A DNA stretch of 64,000 bases from contig OX411543.1 in assembly GCA_948146395.1 (NCBI GenBank), positions 71,910,948 to 71,974,947 of the forward strand, in the 5' to 3' direction. This document shows, piece by piece, positions 58,901 through 60,769 of the stretch; the first letter of the stretch is position 1, and each line of letters starts with the position of its first letter. Both the position numbers and the translations under genes were made by a program. The notes beneath the pieces are model-generated. The model worked only from the letters and a program-made list of their open reading frames with translations, did no database searches and was not told the origin of the DNA. The DNA is from Fragum whitleyi (Eukaryota; Mollusca; Bivalvia; Cardiida; Cardiidae).

Positions 58901-60769
58901 TTGTAAAAGATGATTAATATTCCATATTTTAATATATACTATTCAGCTTTTGCTTGGGATCAAAATCTAATCCCATGTATTTTCCTTGAGAAATATCATT
59001 TTTACTTTAACAAATTATACCTATCATTGTTCATGTACAAAAAAGCGACGCGTGCAGATGTTGACCCTCGGCTGCAGGTGCTGGATAATGTTAATAATTC
59101 AAGGATAATACAAATAAATAAAAGAAAAAAGGCACATAATTCTTACAAAAACACTCGAAGACTTATCCCCCTCGATAGTCTGAATAACTCTCGTGATATA
59201 AACACACTCGCCATTGTCGCCAAGTTTCAAAAAGGAAATCTTCAAAAACAACCGAGATAATGTCAAGGTCAATGTTTACTACGCTATTATTTCCTATCTC
59301 TCCTTTTTAAATCTGACCTTTCATCCCTTGCAAAAGTATCAGAAAGTTACAGAGATAAGGTTCATTGGTCAACAATTTGTACGTTTTATTTTACAGGTTT
59401 ACAGCCAATAAACGACAGTCATCAAACATTTACAGAACAAATCAACAGTTTTGATACAGATCGGTCAGGTATTCTGCGTAATTAATGAACTGGCAGGGCG
59501 GGGCTTAACCGTGACGTATTTTGGCGAGTTTACTATTCAATAGTTTGGGTTCTTTCAAATTTTAGTCGGTTATCATCGTGAACGCGTGCAAATAACTGTT
59601 TCCTAAAACCTAAAGGATTCACGTGCTTTGGGAGAGTGAACACATTTCATCGTTTGGTTACCAAGGCCTCGTAACTTCAGCTTGATTAAGCTGAAGTTAC
59701 AAGGATTTGGTTACCAATCTACGATTTAAGGTCTCGAGATATTTATGCTGACTCTCTTTAGAAGAAGGTTATTTTAGATAAAAGCTGATTTCCCTTAACC
59801 TTAAGTGCAACGACACGTTACTTAGGCTCCGCCCTGCCAGGGCATTAATCTTGGATAATAAAGCTACCCTAACACTATAAACAGAACCACACCAGTTGGT
59901 GACATGTGACATCGTGAAATTGACATTTGCCGCGATCAAAACCATTCTAAATCAAAACCATTCTAAATCGCCGGCGCTCCATTCATTCATTCCAAACACT
60001 CACCCAAACCTTTCAGAAACACTCCATTTTTTAAGAAAAAAAATCGAAAACATCAAATGGATGGGCATATCTTTCAATTGGATAAAATCTTTCAATGATT
60101 TTATTGGCTGGTGTGGGTTTTAAAATGTTAAATTGGTCCTTGAAGACACTCAAACACATAAGTACGTAGATTTTTATACAGGGGTGTAAAAATATCGCTA
60201 ATTTAGCGAAATTGGATTGCCTCCCGTTGATTTCATTCAAAAGTCGCTTCTCCCATTCATTCGATTTAGTTTGGAAATCACATAACTGCTACCCACAACA
60301 AACAGTTCTTCTATGGATTTGTCAGAGTCACGACTAGCCTGACTAAAATTGAACATATGGGTAGGATTTTTCCGCTAGTAAGTCTTTTTTAATACAATTA
60401 TCTATTTTCTCTCAATTCTTATATAATATTGTCGCCGTCCACAAAGCTTAATTTCCCTAATTACAGTAAAAATTTCGGCAATAGTGCCTTTTGGTAATCT
60501 TGTCGGATATGACTATTGATATTTTTTTCGACTTTTTTTTAAAGTAGTCATTTTTGTCAATTTCAGATTCGGTGTTTTCGGGAAGCCAGTCTATGTCCAA
60601 CAATGTGTTTAGTGACGGTTCAGTTAATTTAGACGAGAAAATGGACTCGATTGACCGCATATTGGCCGGTTCAGACAGACAAACGAACGGGGGATCTCAT
60701 TGTAATAACGTTATAAATCCAATAGATAAACTGTATTCAATGCAAAGTTCTTATTTTAGTGCGGAATGA
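24483..60769 (+). CDS. Lmx1: Lmx1-class LIM-homeodomain transcription factor, seven coding exons (whole gene span)
   Basis: Joined coding exons are 24483-24555, 32595-32784, 56079-56299, 57042-57253, 58249-58405, 59397-59468 and 60567-60769, total 1,128 nt, giving 375 residues plus TGA. Human LMX1A and LMX1B are about 380-400 residues. Domains in order: short N-terminus, LIM1 (about 35-85), LIM2 (about 94-148), acidic linker (162-175), homeodomain (about 178-237), charged Lys/Ser/Glu linker, and a conserved tail [14 protein letters not shown] (359-372). In the known family, the LIM domains bind the LDB/Chip cofactor and the homeodomain binds AT-rich sites in the nucleus. LMX1 proteins specify neuronal identity and, in vertebrates, dorsal limb and roof plate; the molluscan role is inferred only. 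Every splice site is GT-AG and the phases (1,2,1,0,1,1) are consistent. The tail and the [20 protein letters not shown] helix region mark the Lmx1 class rather than Lhx or Islet. Start choice is uncertain among three in-frame ATGs. Confidence 0.96.
24585..24710. repeat. FB1 foldback, decayed, just inside intron 1
   Basis: CTGCAAACGTTTTGAAGTGA, then TAGCTTTGTACGTA, AAGCAAAGC and a terminal GGCAGGGC follow FB1 order but with many changes. It starts about 30 nt after the exon 1 donor. The family call is less certain than for other copies. Confidence 0.55.
24711..25871. other. intron 1 DNA, nothing recognised
   Basis: AT-rich. AGTCAACCTGCGAAGTTTGC followed by GCAGGTTGACT (25368-25398) is a short hairpin of repeat character (similar text near 19470 and 62890). 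No exon with matching phase was found between exons 1 and 2. Confidence 0.45.
25872..26008. repeat. FB1 foldback, decayed copy
   Basis: CCAGCCCTGCTTTTAGAATG on the left and AAACGTTTTCATCTTCAACG on the right, with GTGCAAGGCG near the centre, keep the FB1 layout at reduced similarity. Confidence 0.6.
26034..26274. repeat. foldback element, about 240 bp
   Basis: Ends CCGAGGTTATTAAACGTTTC and GTTAATAACCTCGG are inverted; next inwards AACTGAGAATTTTCTCAAAT pairs loosely with ATTTGAGCAAG...ATTGAGAATGAG. Only one copy seen in this window. Confidence 0.75.
26275..27320. other. intron 1 DNA, nothing recognised
   Basis: No exon or repeat family identified. Around 26940-27010 the sequence is GC-richer with CTCGGGCGATCTCCGACG and loose internal symmetry, possibly an old element. 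Confidence 0.4.
27321..27625 (+). repeat. TATGCCCCC-type mollusc repeat
   Basis: Opens with TTTTATGCCCCCGTATCGAG and its inverted partner ATCGGGGGCATATTG, then (GTCT)n/(GTCC)n to about 27450, then three units of CAAGGTCATGTGACAAGGT, and ends GGGGGGCATTCGTG. This arrangement is familiar from dispersed repeats of bivalves and other molluscs (recollection, not searched). The Ser/Cys/Pro-rich frames through it are artefacts. Confidence 0.85.
27626..28585. other. intron 1 DNA, nothing certain
   Basis: 28330-28580 is unlike its neighbours (higher GC, CTAGGGGCGTATGAACCCGG, CCTCGTATCCGC) and looks like part of a dispersed repeat, but has no second copy in the window. Confidence 0.4.
28603..28901 (+). 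mobile_element. tRNA-derived SINE with perfect 17-bp target duplication
   Basis: The head has A box TAGCTCAGTTGG and B box GGGTTCGGTTCCC as in a tRNA. The middle has GGATGAGACGTTAAACCGAG (28715-28734), which resembles a conserved central domain found in many animal SINEs. The 3' end is AATAAATAAACGGAAAT. ACACACTTTAACCTATA occurs at 28586-28602 and again at 28902-28918, the hallmark of LINE-driven retroposition. Perfect target duplications imply a recent insertion in intron 1 of Lmx1. Confidence 0.93.
28919..30253. other. intron 1 DNA, nothing certain
   Basis: 29940-29985 (TACATGTTCTTTTTCGAAGT, ACGTGTATATGTTGAATCG) recurs in diverged form at 31338-31375. No exon or named family was identified. 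Confidence 0.4.
30254..30500. repeat. TIR-A MITE copy
   Basis: GAGACTGTGTGTGACCTTTC on the left and AATATCACGCATAGCCTC on the right are the ends; TTTGGTCAGACTGTGCGAAT and GGTCAGAGTCTTTGC form the centre. The next 240 bp (to about 30725) carry weaker TIR-A-like text (GAGGCTCGTGCACATCTGAA), possibly an older copy. Confidence 0.82.
30501..31416. other. intron 1 DNA, old repeat remnants
   Basis: Includes the decayed TIR-A-like text to about 30725 and a T-run near 31110-31134. No exon recognised. Confidence 0.4.
31417..31640 (+). repeat. tRNA-like SINE remnant
   Basis: GCCTCAATGACCGAGTGGTC resembles a tRNA-Leu/Ser-type head and ATGTTCGAATCCC is a B box. The variable region and acceptor stem do not fold as a tRNA. 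A body of about 150 bp follows, ending near TGCAATAAAGGGG. Confidence 0.55.
31641..32267. other. intron 1 DNA, nothing recognised
   Basis: Several overlapping short open frames on both strands reach 119 codons but none has family features, and the long ones run through the following MITE. Confidence 0.45.
32268..32556 (-). repeat. TIR-E MITE ending 38 nt before Lmx1 exon 2
   Basis: In inverse orientation to 17137: ATCTAACGAGGTTGGGGAAA, AATTGATAATTGTCGAGGCT, the pair AATTATCAATTTCCAC, then AATATCCATGTGATATTATA, AAATATCATATGGGATGT, and GTTATAAGATA at the right end. It leaves a short segment containing the polypyrimidine tract and acceptor of exon 2. Confidence 0.88.
32595..32784 (+). CDS. Lmx1: Lmx1 coding exon 2 (LIM domain 1)
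   Basis: The acceptor is a strong pyrimidine tract, TTTTTTTTTCTATTTCTAG, and the donor is GTAAGG. The exon enters in phase 1 and leaves in phase 2. It encodes a full LIM zinc-finger pair: Cys35, Cys38, His56, Cys59, Cys62, Cys65, Cys82 and Asp85, with the standard C-x2-C-x17-H-x2-C-x2-C-x2-C-x16-C-x2-D spacing. The segment DRFLMRV is shared with human LMX1B, and RDRKLYC is likewise typical of the class. LIM1 in this family helps dock the LDB/Chip dimerisation partner. The split Lys codon at its end joins exon 3 without a frameshift. Confidence 0.97.
32785..33207. other. start of intron 2, microsatellite and unassigned DNA
   Basis: A short GTT microsatellite lies at 32857-32876. The following text (GTAACCAAAAGAGACATTTT, CTCCAAACTTGG) has the look of a decayed mollusc repeat but is not assigned. 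Frames here are extensions of exon 2 and not real exons. Confidence 0.4.
33208..33440. repeat. FB3 foldback MITE, copy 1
   Basis: Ends TTAACCCTTTGC and GGAAAGGGTTAA are inverted. The middle has the perfect hairpin AAGAAATTGCTT / AAGCAATTTCTT. The second copy at 50545-50768 agrees closely over the whole length (TCAAATTAAATCCACTTTTA, CTGCAAAACCTTTGAATTTG). Confidence 0.9.
33441..34634. other. intron 2 DNA, nothing recognised
   Basis: A T-run lies at 34140-34159. No exon with LIM-compatible phase and no named repeat was seen. Confidence 0.4.
34635..35025 (+). repeat. TIR-B (TA-CAGT) MITE, both ends present
   Basis: Left TACAGTTCATAACATCGTGA and right GATGTTGTTTACTGTA are inverted. Inside: AATCAAAACCATTCTAAATC, AAATCGCGATTTC, TAAGCGTCTGATAGG and ACCTCCCTTTAGTTTCC. 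Terminal TA plus CAGT and a TA duplication are typical of Tc1/mariner-related MITEs. Confidence 0.9.
35026..36082. other. intron 2 DNA with one hairpin
   Basis: CTATTGTAAGTGCCTAT (35240-35256) pairs with ATAAGCACTTACAATAG (35261-35277), and TCGAGGG / CCCTCGA lie outside it (35221, about 35290). CTACAGCTGTAGTTACGAC near 35385 resembles the core of R1 and TIR-D hairpins. No exon seen. Confidence 0.5.
36083..36557. repeat. two TIR-C MITEs in direct tandem
   Basis: Copy one spans about 36083-36314 (GGGGCCTGTTTTTACTAAAC to AAAAGTTTATAGG) and copy two 36315-36557 (GGACCGTTTTACTTAACATC to TTTAGTAAAACGGACCC). Each has the GAAGACGATTCCAATGAG-type hairpin arm. They differ by many substitutions, so the tandem state is old or reflects two insertions. 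Confidence 0.88.
36704..36829. repeat. FB1 foldback MITE
   Basis: AGTCCTGCGTTCAGGAAGTC and ACCGTTTTGTCATAATGAAT are the arms; CCCGCTTTGCACGTGC and GCAAAGCGGGGTATAATTTG the centre. About 126 bp. Confidence 0.9.
37037..37103. repeat. FB4 hairpin, copy 1
   Basis: AGTGAGTGATCAAAGGTCAA and TTGACCTTTGATCACTCACT form a long stem, extended by TCTATA/TATAGA around CAGG. The whole element is about 67 bp. Confidence 0.9.
37104..38410. other. intron 2 DNA, nothing recognised
   Basis: AT-rich, with no named repeat and no exon. The minus-strand frame 38047-38364 has no family features. Confidence 0.4.
38411..38485. repeat. FB4 hairpin, copy 2
   Basis: GTTTGAGTTAGTGATCAAAT and CTTTGATCACTTACTCAAAC pair over about 30 bp. 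Same sequence family as 37037-37103, 1.3 kb away, with more mismatches. Confidence 0.88.
38689..38775. repeat. FB1 foldback, decayed
   Basis: CCTGTCCTGTGTTCAGGATT, GTTTGCGAACGATTAAGAAA and GTGCACAGCGGG keep the FB1 left arm and centre; AACGTTTTTATCTTGAA is a weak right arm. Confidence 0.6.
38930..39125 (-). repeat. TIR-B MITE, partial (inverted)
   Basis: AGCCAATACAATCG, TTTCGAACGATTTGGGAGCG, and GAGAGCTGAGCGAGTGATTT with TTTGAATGGG correspond to the TIR-B interior read in reverse. No terminal TA-CAGT was found. Confidence 0.65.
39126..40061. other. intron 2 DNA, nothing certain
   Basis: 39462-39500 contains GGCTCGAGCTGGATTCGAAC, which looks like the 3' end of an inverted tRNA-like SINE head, but no full unit is visible. 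A T-run at 40039-40052 precedes the next repeat. No exon. Confidence 0.4.
40062..40610 (+). repeat. AGCTCACC-type mollusc dispersed repeat
   Basis: Starts TAGCTCACCAGAACACAACA and GGAGCTATTAGGATCACC, contains two diverged blocks with TTTGATGAAATTTAGCCAGA and GGGCGTGGCAGGG, and ends CAGGTGAACGATTTAGGGTC and GGCCCTCTTG. This form (opening AGCTCACC, closing GGCCCTCTTG) is familiar from molluscan genomes, by recollection. No coding frame remains. Confidence 0.75.
40611..41187. repeat. homopolymer-rich repeat remnant
   Basis: AGTGACGGATCCAGGGGCGG leads into a 16-G run (40775-40790). A 16-C run at 40922-40937 runs into (CA)n to about 40960. The G-run start is typical of a common dispersed element end; the rest is unassigned. 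Confidence 0.55.
41188..41455 (+). mobile_element. tRNA-derived SINE, family 2
   Basis: The tRNA-like head TTATAACCTAGTTGGTAGAA and B box GGATTCGAAACC are followed by TCTCACCAATAGATTGATAA, AGATAGCAGCTGGG, CCCCAGCTACCTCGATATGA and a 3' end GGCGTTCGGCCCCATTCAAG. The 5'-truncated relative at 56805-57005 shares everything from TCTCACCAAT. No clear target duplication seen. Confidence 0.8.
41500..41598. repeat. TIR-A MITE fragment
   Basis: The hairpin CTCTGGCCAGCCTGGGCGGA / TGCACAGGCTGGCCAGAG, then TTTGCTCTGCGCACAGATGA and ATTGGAAATGTCTCTCACAG form the right half of TIR-A. Confidence 0.75.
41599..42472. other. intron 2 DNA, nothing recognised
   Basis: No exon, RNA gene or named repeat was recognised. 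Confidence 0.4.
42473..42602 (+). repeat. FB2 foldback MITE
   Basis: TACAAAATTTATTAAACTCG and CTCGTTTAATAAATTCGGTA are the arms; CAGATAAAACTC and GTTTTTATCTG pair inside. The tail ACTCATTCAATATCCTCTAT is shared with the copies at 53393 and, inverted, 22174. Confidence 0.85.
42603..43868. other. intron 2 DNA with two copies of a short palindrome
   Basis: CTTGTCCATGGACAAG (43398-43413) and CTTGTCCACGGACAAG (43609-43624) are 16-bp palindromes about 210 bp apart, perhaps ends of one element. Otherwise nothing recognised. Confidence 0.45.
43869..44266 (+). repeat. TIR-B MITE copy
   Basis: TACAGTGTAACCGCAATCAA, CGATTCTAAATCGCTCACCC, TTTCATGAAAGGGAGG, TAGCGATATTG and a right end TTTCACGATGTTGTTTACTG. 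About 398 bp. Followed directly by the dispersed repeat shared with 10470-10585. Confidence 0.85.
44671..44805. repeat. FB1 foldback MITE, intact copy
   Basis: CCTGTCCTACGTTTAGGATG and CTTTCTGAACGCAGGGCAGG are the outer arms; TACCCCGCTTTGCACGTAAG and TACACGTGCAAAGCGGGG the centre. About 135 bp. Confidence 0.92.
44806..45204. other. intron 2 DNA, nothing recognised
   Basis: A T-run and short GTT repeat lie at 45032-45053. No exon or named repeat. Confidence 0.4.
45205..45524 (-). repeat. TIR-B MITE copy (inverted)
   Basis: TGGATTGAAATTGATAAG at the left corresponds to the right end of the + copies; AAGCGCTGAGCAAGTAATTT, GAATGGCTTTGAAC and TGTCAATTTCACGGTATTAC with final ACTGTA are the other end. 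Interior shorter than in 47651-48281. Confidence 0.78.
45772..45831. repeat. FB1 foldback, left half only
   Basis: CCCCAGGATGAAAGAACGGT and AATTATATCCCGCTTTGCAC end at the palindrome centre, after which repeat R1 begins. Breakage at the symmetry axis is striking. Confidence 0.75.
45832..46113. repeat. dispersed repeat R1, copy 1
   Basis: TACGCACAATCAGAAGGCGA, ATATATAGGATAAAGGCGAT, the hairpin CGTAACTACAGCTTGAATAA / GCTGTAGTTTCG, and ACGCACTTGCG with GTAATGGGAGTTACGCCCTT. The second copy is 50217-50476. Confidence 0.75.
46114..47650. other. intron 2 DNA, nothing recognised
   Basis: AT-rich with short frames only. No named repeat, exon or RNA gene. Confidence 0.4.
47651..48281 (+). repeat. 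TIR-B MITE, longest copy, with internal ATTC microsatellite
   Basis: Ends TACAGTTAATAACATTCG and CTATGTTGTTAACTGTA are inverted and flanked as if by a TA duplication. The ATTC microsatellite at 47739-47846 grew from the CATTCATTCATTCC seed seen in shorter copies. Interior landmarks include TATTTATAGAAGGTATATGC, the hairpin CGCTAATTTTGTTCATCCTG / GAACAAAATAAGCG, and GATTACCCCCCGTTAATTTC. Confidence 0.92.
48282..50216. other. intron 2 DNA with an irregular tandem repeat
   Basis: 49384-49531 holds about six irregular units containing ATTCYTACTTTGCGC-like words. 49580-49606 is GT/G rich and 50029-50046 a T-run. No exon seen. Confidence 0.5.
50217..50476. repeat. dispersed repeat R1, copy 2
   Basis: ATATATACGCACTCAGCAGA, AATATATATAATAAAGACGA, TCAGCTGTAGTTTCGATGTG and GCACTTGCGTAATATGCGTA with ATGGGAGTTACGCCCTTG match 45832-46113. 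The left arm of its hairpin is degraded. Confidence 0.75.
50483..50541. repeat. FB1 foldback, left half only
   Basis: CTATGTTCCAGATGAAAACG, TTGAGAAATGTCACCCCGCT and TTGCAT stop at the palindrome centre and run into an FB3 element. Same break position as 45772-45831. Confidence 0.72.
50545..50768. repeat. FB3 foldback MITE, copy 2
   Basis: ATCCCTTTCCTGTTTAATCC to AAAACAGGAAAGTGTTATA; the hairpin GAAGAAATTGCTTATG / AAGCAATTCTTC is in the middle. Very close to 33208-33440. Confidence 0.9.
50769..52492. other. intron 2 DNA, GC-richer patch then AT-rich
   Basis: 50790-51020 is GC-rich with internally repeated text (AACGGGACGAACGTGGAACA; AACGGGATGAACGCAACAAC; CCGTGGCCGCCGG), likely an old dispersed repeat. 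An A-run lies about 51207-51228. Frames up to 120 codons here lack protein features. Confidence 0.45.
52493..52842 (+). mobile_element. TIR-D MITE, copy 1
   Basis: Left TATTCTGCGTAATTAATGAA then CTGGCAGGGC; right GCCCTGCCAGGGCATTAATC then ATGGATTATA. The centre is a perfect hairpin CCTCGTAACTTCAGCTT / AAGCTGAAGTTACGAGG. About 350 bp with an apparent TA duplication. Confidence 0.93.
52843..53392. other. intron 2 DNA, nothing recognised
   Basis: The frame 52849-53043 has no family features. No named repeat. Confidence 0.4.
53393..53515 (+). repeat. FB2 foldback MITE
   Basis: TACAAAATTTATTAAACTCG and GACTCGTTAAATAAATACGG arms, with AACAGATATTTGCCGAG and CGGCTTAAG inside, and the shared tail CCCATTCAATTGCCTCTAT. 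Confidence 0.85.
53845..53917 (-). repeat. tRNA-Pro-like pseudogene or SINE head
   Basis: The complement has an A-box-like TAGCGACGTGGTAGAGCAC, an anticodon arm with CTTTGGGA, and GGTCCCGGGTTCGAATCCCA, close to the 3' half of eukaryotic tRNA-Pro(TGG). The 5' acceptor strand does not pair with the 3' strand (CGGAGTC has no GACTCCG partner), so a functional tRNA is unlikely. Confidence 0.55.
54065..54455 (-). mobile_element. TIR-D MITE, copy 2 (inverted)
   Basis: Left TATTATCCATTATTAATGCC then CTGGCAGGGCGGAGCC; right CTGCCAGTTCATAAATTACG then CAGAATA. The perfect hairpin CCTCGTAACTTCAGCTT / AAGCTGAAGTTACGAGG is again central. 391 bp, 1.2 kb from copy 1. Confidence 0.94.
54456..55400. other. 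intron 2 DNA, nothing recognised
   Basis: AT-rich, with short frames on both strands and no features. Confidence 0.4.
55401..55522. repeat. FB1 foldback MITE
   Basis: GATCAGGATGACAAAACGGT and TTCGTCATCCTGAACGCAGA arms with TACCCCGCTTTGCACGCGCA / TGCGTGCAAAGCGGGG at the centre. The outermost left bases are lost. Confidence 0.9.
55523..56078. other. end of intron 2, with a TTA microsatellite
   Basis: A (TTA)n run at 55892-55922 follows CTAAATAAAGAATTTATTAT, which resembles the 3' tail of a LINE or SINE, but no body is recognisable. The last 50 bp hold the exon 3 polypyrimidine tract. Confidence 0.5.
56079..56299 (+). CDS. Lmx1: Lmx1 coding exon 3 (LIM domain 2)
   Basis: The acceptor is TCTCTCTATTTGCAG and the donor is a consensus GTAAGT. 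The exon completes a Lys codon split from exon 2, then reads IYRAKCSAC and continues. Zinc ligands fall at Cys94, Cys97, His117, Cys120, Cys123, Cys126, Cys145 and Asp148, with 19 and 18 residue finger loops. The stretch [14 protein letters not shown] and the later KGDEFV match LMX1 LIM2 (human has VMRALECVYHLGCF). The exon ends in phase 1 after SPK. A MITE begins only 7-8 nt into the following intron. Confidence 0.97.
56307..56546. mobile_element. TIR-A MITE starting 7-8 nt inside intron 3
   Basis: Ends AATTGAGCTTGTGCGTGATA and CTCACGCACAGTCTCAATT form inverted repeats of about 33 bp. TGGTCAGACTGTGCGGATGC and ACAGGCTGATCAGAG make the central hairpin. A TA on each side (56306-56307, 56546-56547) fits a TA duplication; the uninterrupted site would read GTAAGTTATTTTTC. 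Confidence 0.92.
56790..57020 (+). mobile_element. 5'-truncated SINE (family 2) with 15-bp target duplication
   Basis: TCATTCAAGGATGTC occurs at 56790-56804 and 57006-57020. Between lie TCTCACCAATGGGTTGATAA, AGATAGCAGCTGGAGG, AACGTTTAACTCCATT-like 3' text (GACGTTTAACTCCATTCAAT) and a (CAAT)n tail, matching the longer copy at 41188-41455 from its middle onward. The insertion ends 21 nt before exon 4. Confidence 0.93.
57042..57253 (+). CDS. Lmx1: Lmx1 coding exon 4 (acidic linker and homeodomain)
   Basis: The exon enters in phase 1 (the base A of exon 3 plus GC gives Ser) after ATTTACAG and leaves in phase 0 before GTAAGA. It starts with an Asp/Ser-rich linker, [14 protein letters not shown], like the acidic stretch before the LMX1 homeodomain. 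The homeodomain follows from about residue 178. Arg182 is arm position 5, and Trp225, Phe226, Asn228 and Arg230 are the invariant helix-3 residues (positions 48, 49, 51, 53) in VWFQNQRAK. Gln227 at position 50 is expected for LIM-homeodomain proteins. [20 protein letters not shown] is near-identical to vertebrate LMX1. Confidence 0.98.
57274..57530. mobile_element. TIR-C MITE starting 20 nt inside intron 4
   Basis: GATCCGTTTTACTAAACATC and AGACTTTTAGTAAAACGGAC are the ends; CATTGGAATCGTCTTTAG and AACGATTCCAATGAG the internal hairpin. About 257 bp. An open frame from exon 4 runs through it to 57508 but encodes MITE sequence, not a conserved protein. Confidence 0.92.
57769..57922 (+). repeat. 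TIR-E MITE, 5' part, in intron 4
   Basis: TATCTTATAAATGTACTTAT, ATCCGTGTGATTACATCCCA, TATGATATCACATGGATATT, and AACTTGCATTTCTGTAAG with CATCGACGAAAACAAG. The terminal TCGACAA hairpin half is absent. Confidence 0.85.
58249..58405 (+). CDS. Lmx1: Lmx1 coding exon 5 (end of homeodomain and charged linker)
   Basis: The acceptor is CTCCTTCTCCAG and the donor is GTAGGT. The exon reads in phase 0 as [13 protein letters not shown] and leaves in phase 1. VKKIARR continues the homeodomain helix 3 exactly where vertebrate LMX1 has MKKLARR. The rest is a hydrophilic linker rich in Lys, Ser, Glu and Asp, likely disordered, ending [13 protein letters not shown]. An ATG at 58280 opens a different frame (67 codons), which is an overlap artefact. 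Vertebrate LMX1 has a Gln-rich stretch here, so this part is not alignable by eye. Confidence 0.93.
58406..59396. other. intron 5, nothing recognised
   Basis: Unlike the neighbouring introns it carries no named MITE. The frame 58910-59260 has no family features. Confidence 0.5.
59397..59468 (+). CDS. Lmx1: Lmx1 coding exon 6 (short linker exon)
   Basis: This 72-nt exon has the acceptor ACGTTTTATTTTACAG and the donor CAG|GTATTC. It enters and leaves in phase 1, so it could be skipped without a frameshift. It reads [20 protein letters not shown] then DRS, with a split Gly before and a split Asp after. Placement rests on phase agreement, splice signals and a stop-free frame rather than on a known domain. 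The donor is unusual: the intron bases from +4 onward belong to a TIR-D MITE that starts at the GTA. Removing that element and one TA would leave GTAAAGC, a stronger donor. Confidence 0.82.
59470..59860 (+). mobile_element. TIR-D MITE, copy 3, inserted in the exon 6 splice donor
   Basis: Left TATTCTGCGTAATTAATGAA then CTGGCAGGGCGGGGC; right TCCGCCCTGCCAGGGCATTA then ATCTTGGATAATA. The same text TATTCTGCGTAATTAATG begins copy 1 at 52493, so the intron sequence from the donor's T onward is element-derived or TA duplication. 391 bp including both TA. Confidence 0.95.
59893..60275 (+). repeat. TIR-B MITE copy in intron 6
   Basis: GACATCGTGAAATTGACATT, a duplicated ATCAAAACCATTCTAAATC (59936 and 59952), CTCCATTCATTCATTCCAAA, TTTATTGGCTGGTGTGG, TCGCTAATTTAGCGA and TTGCCTCCCGTTGATTTCAT. 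The terminal TA-CAGT bases are eroded. Confidence 0.8.
60567..60769 (+). CDS. Lmx1: Lmx1 coding exon 7 (conserved C-terminus and stop)
   Basis: The acceptor is TTTTTGTCAATTTCAG. The exon enters in phase 1 (Asp split) and reads [19 protein letters not shown], then a middle part with [12 protein letters not shown], and ends at TGA 60767-60769. Its last 17 residues are [17 protein letters not shown]; human LMX1 proteins end with [18 protein letters not shown] sequence, so this is diagnostic for the class and confirms the gene's end. An overlapping minus-strand frame at 60457-60660 is a shadow. The tail in this family contributes to transcriptional activity; that role here is inferred. Confidence 0.96.
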
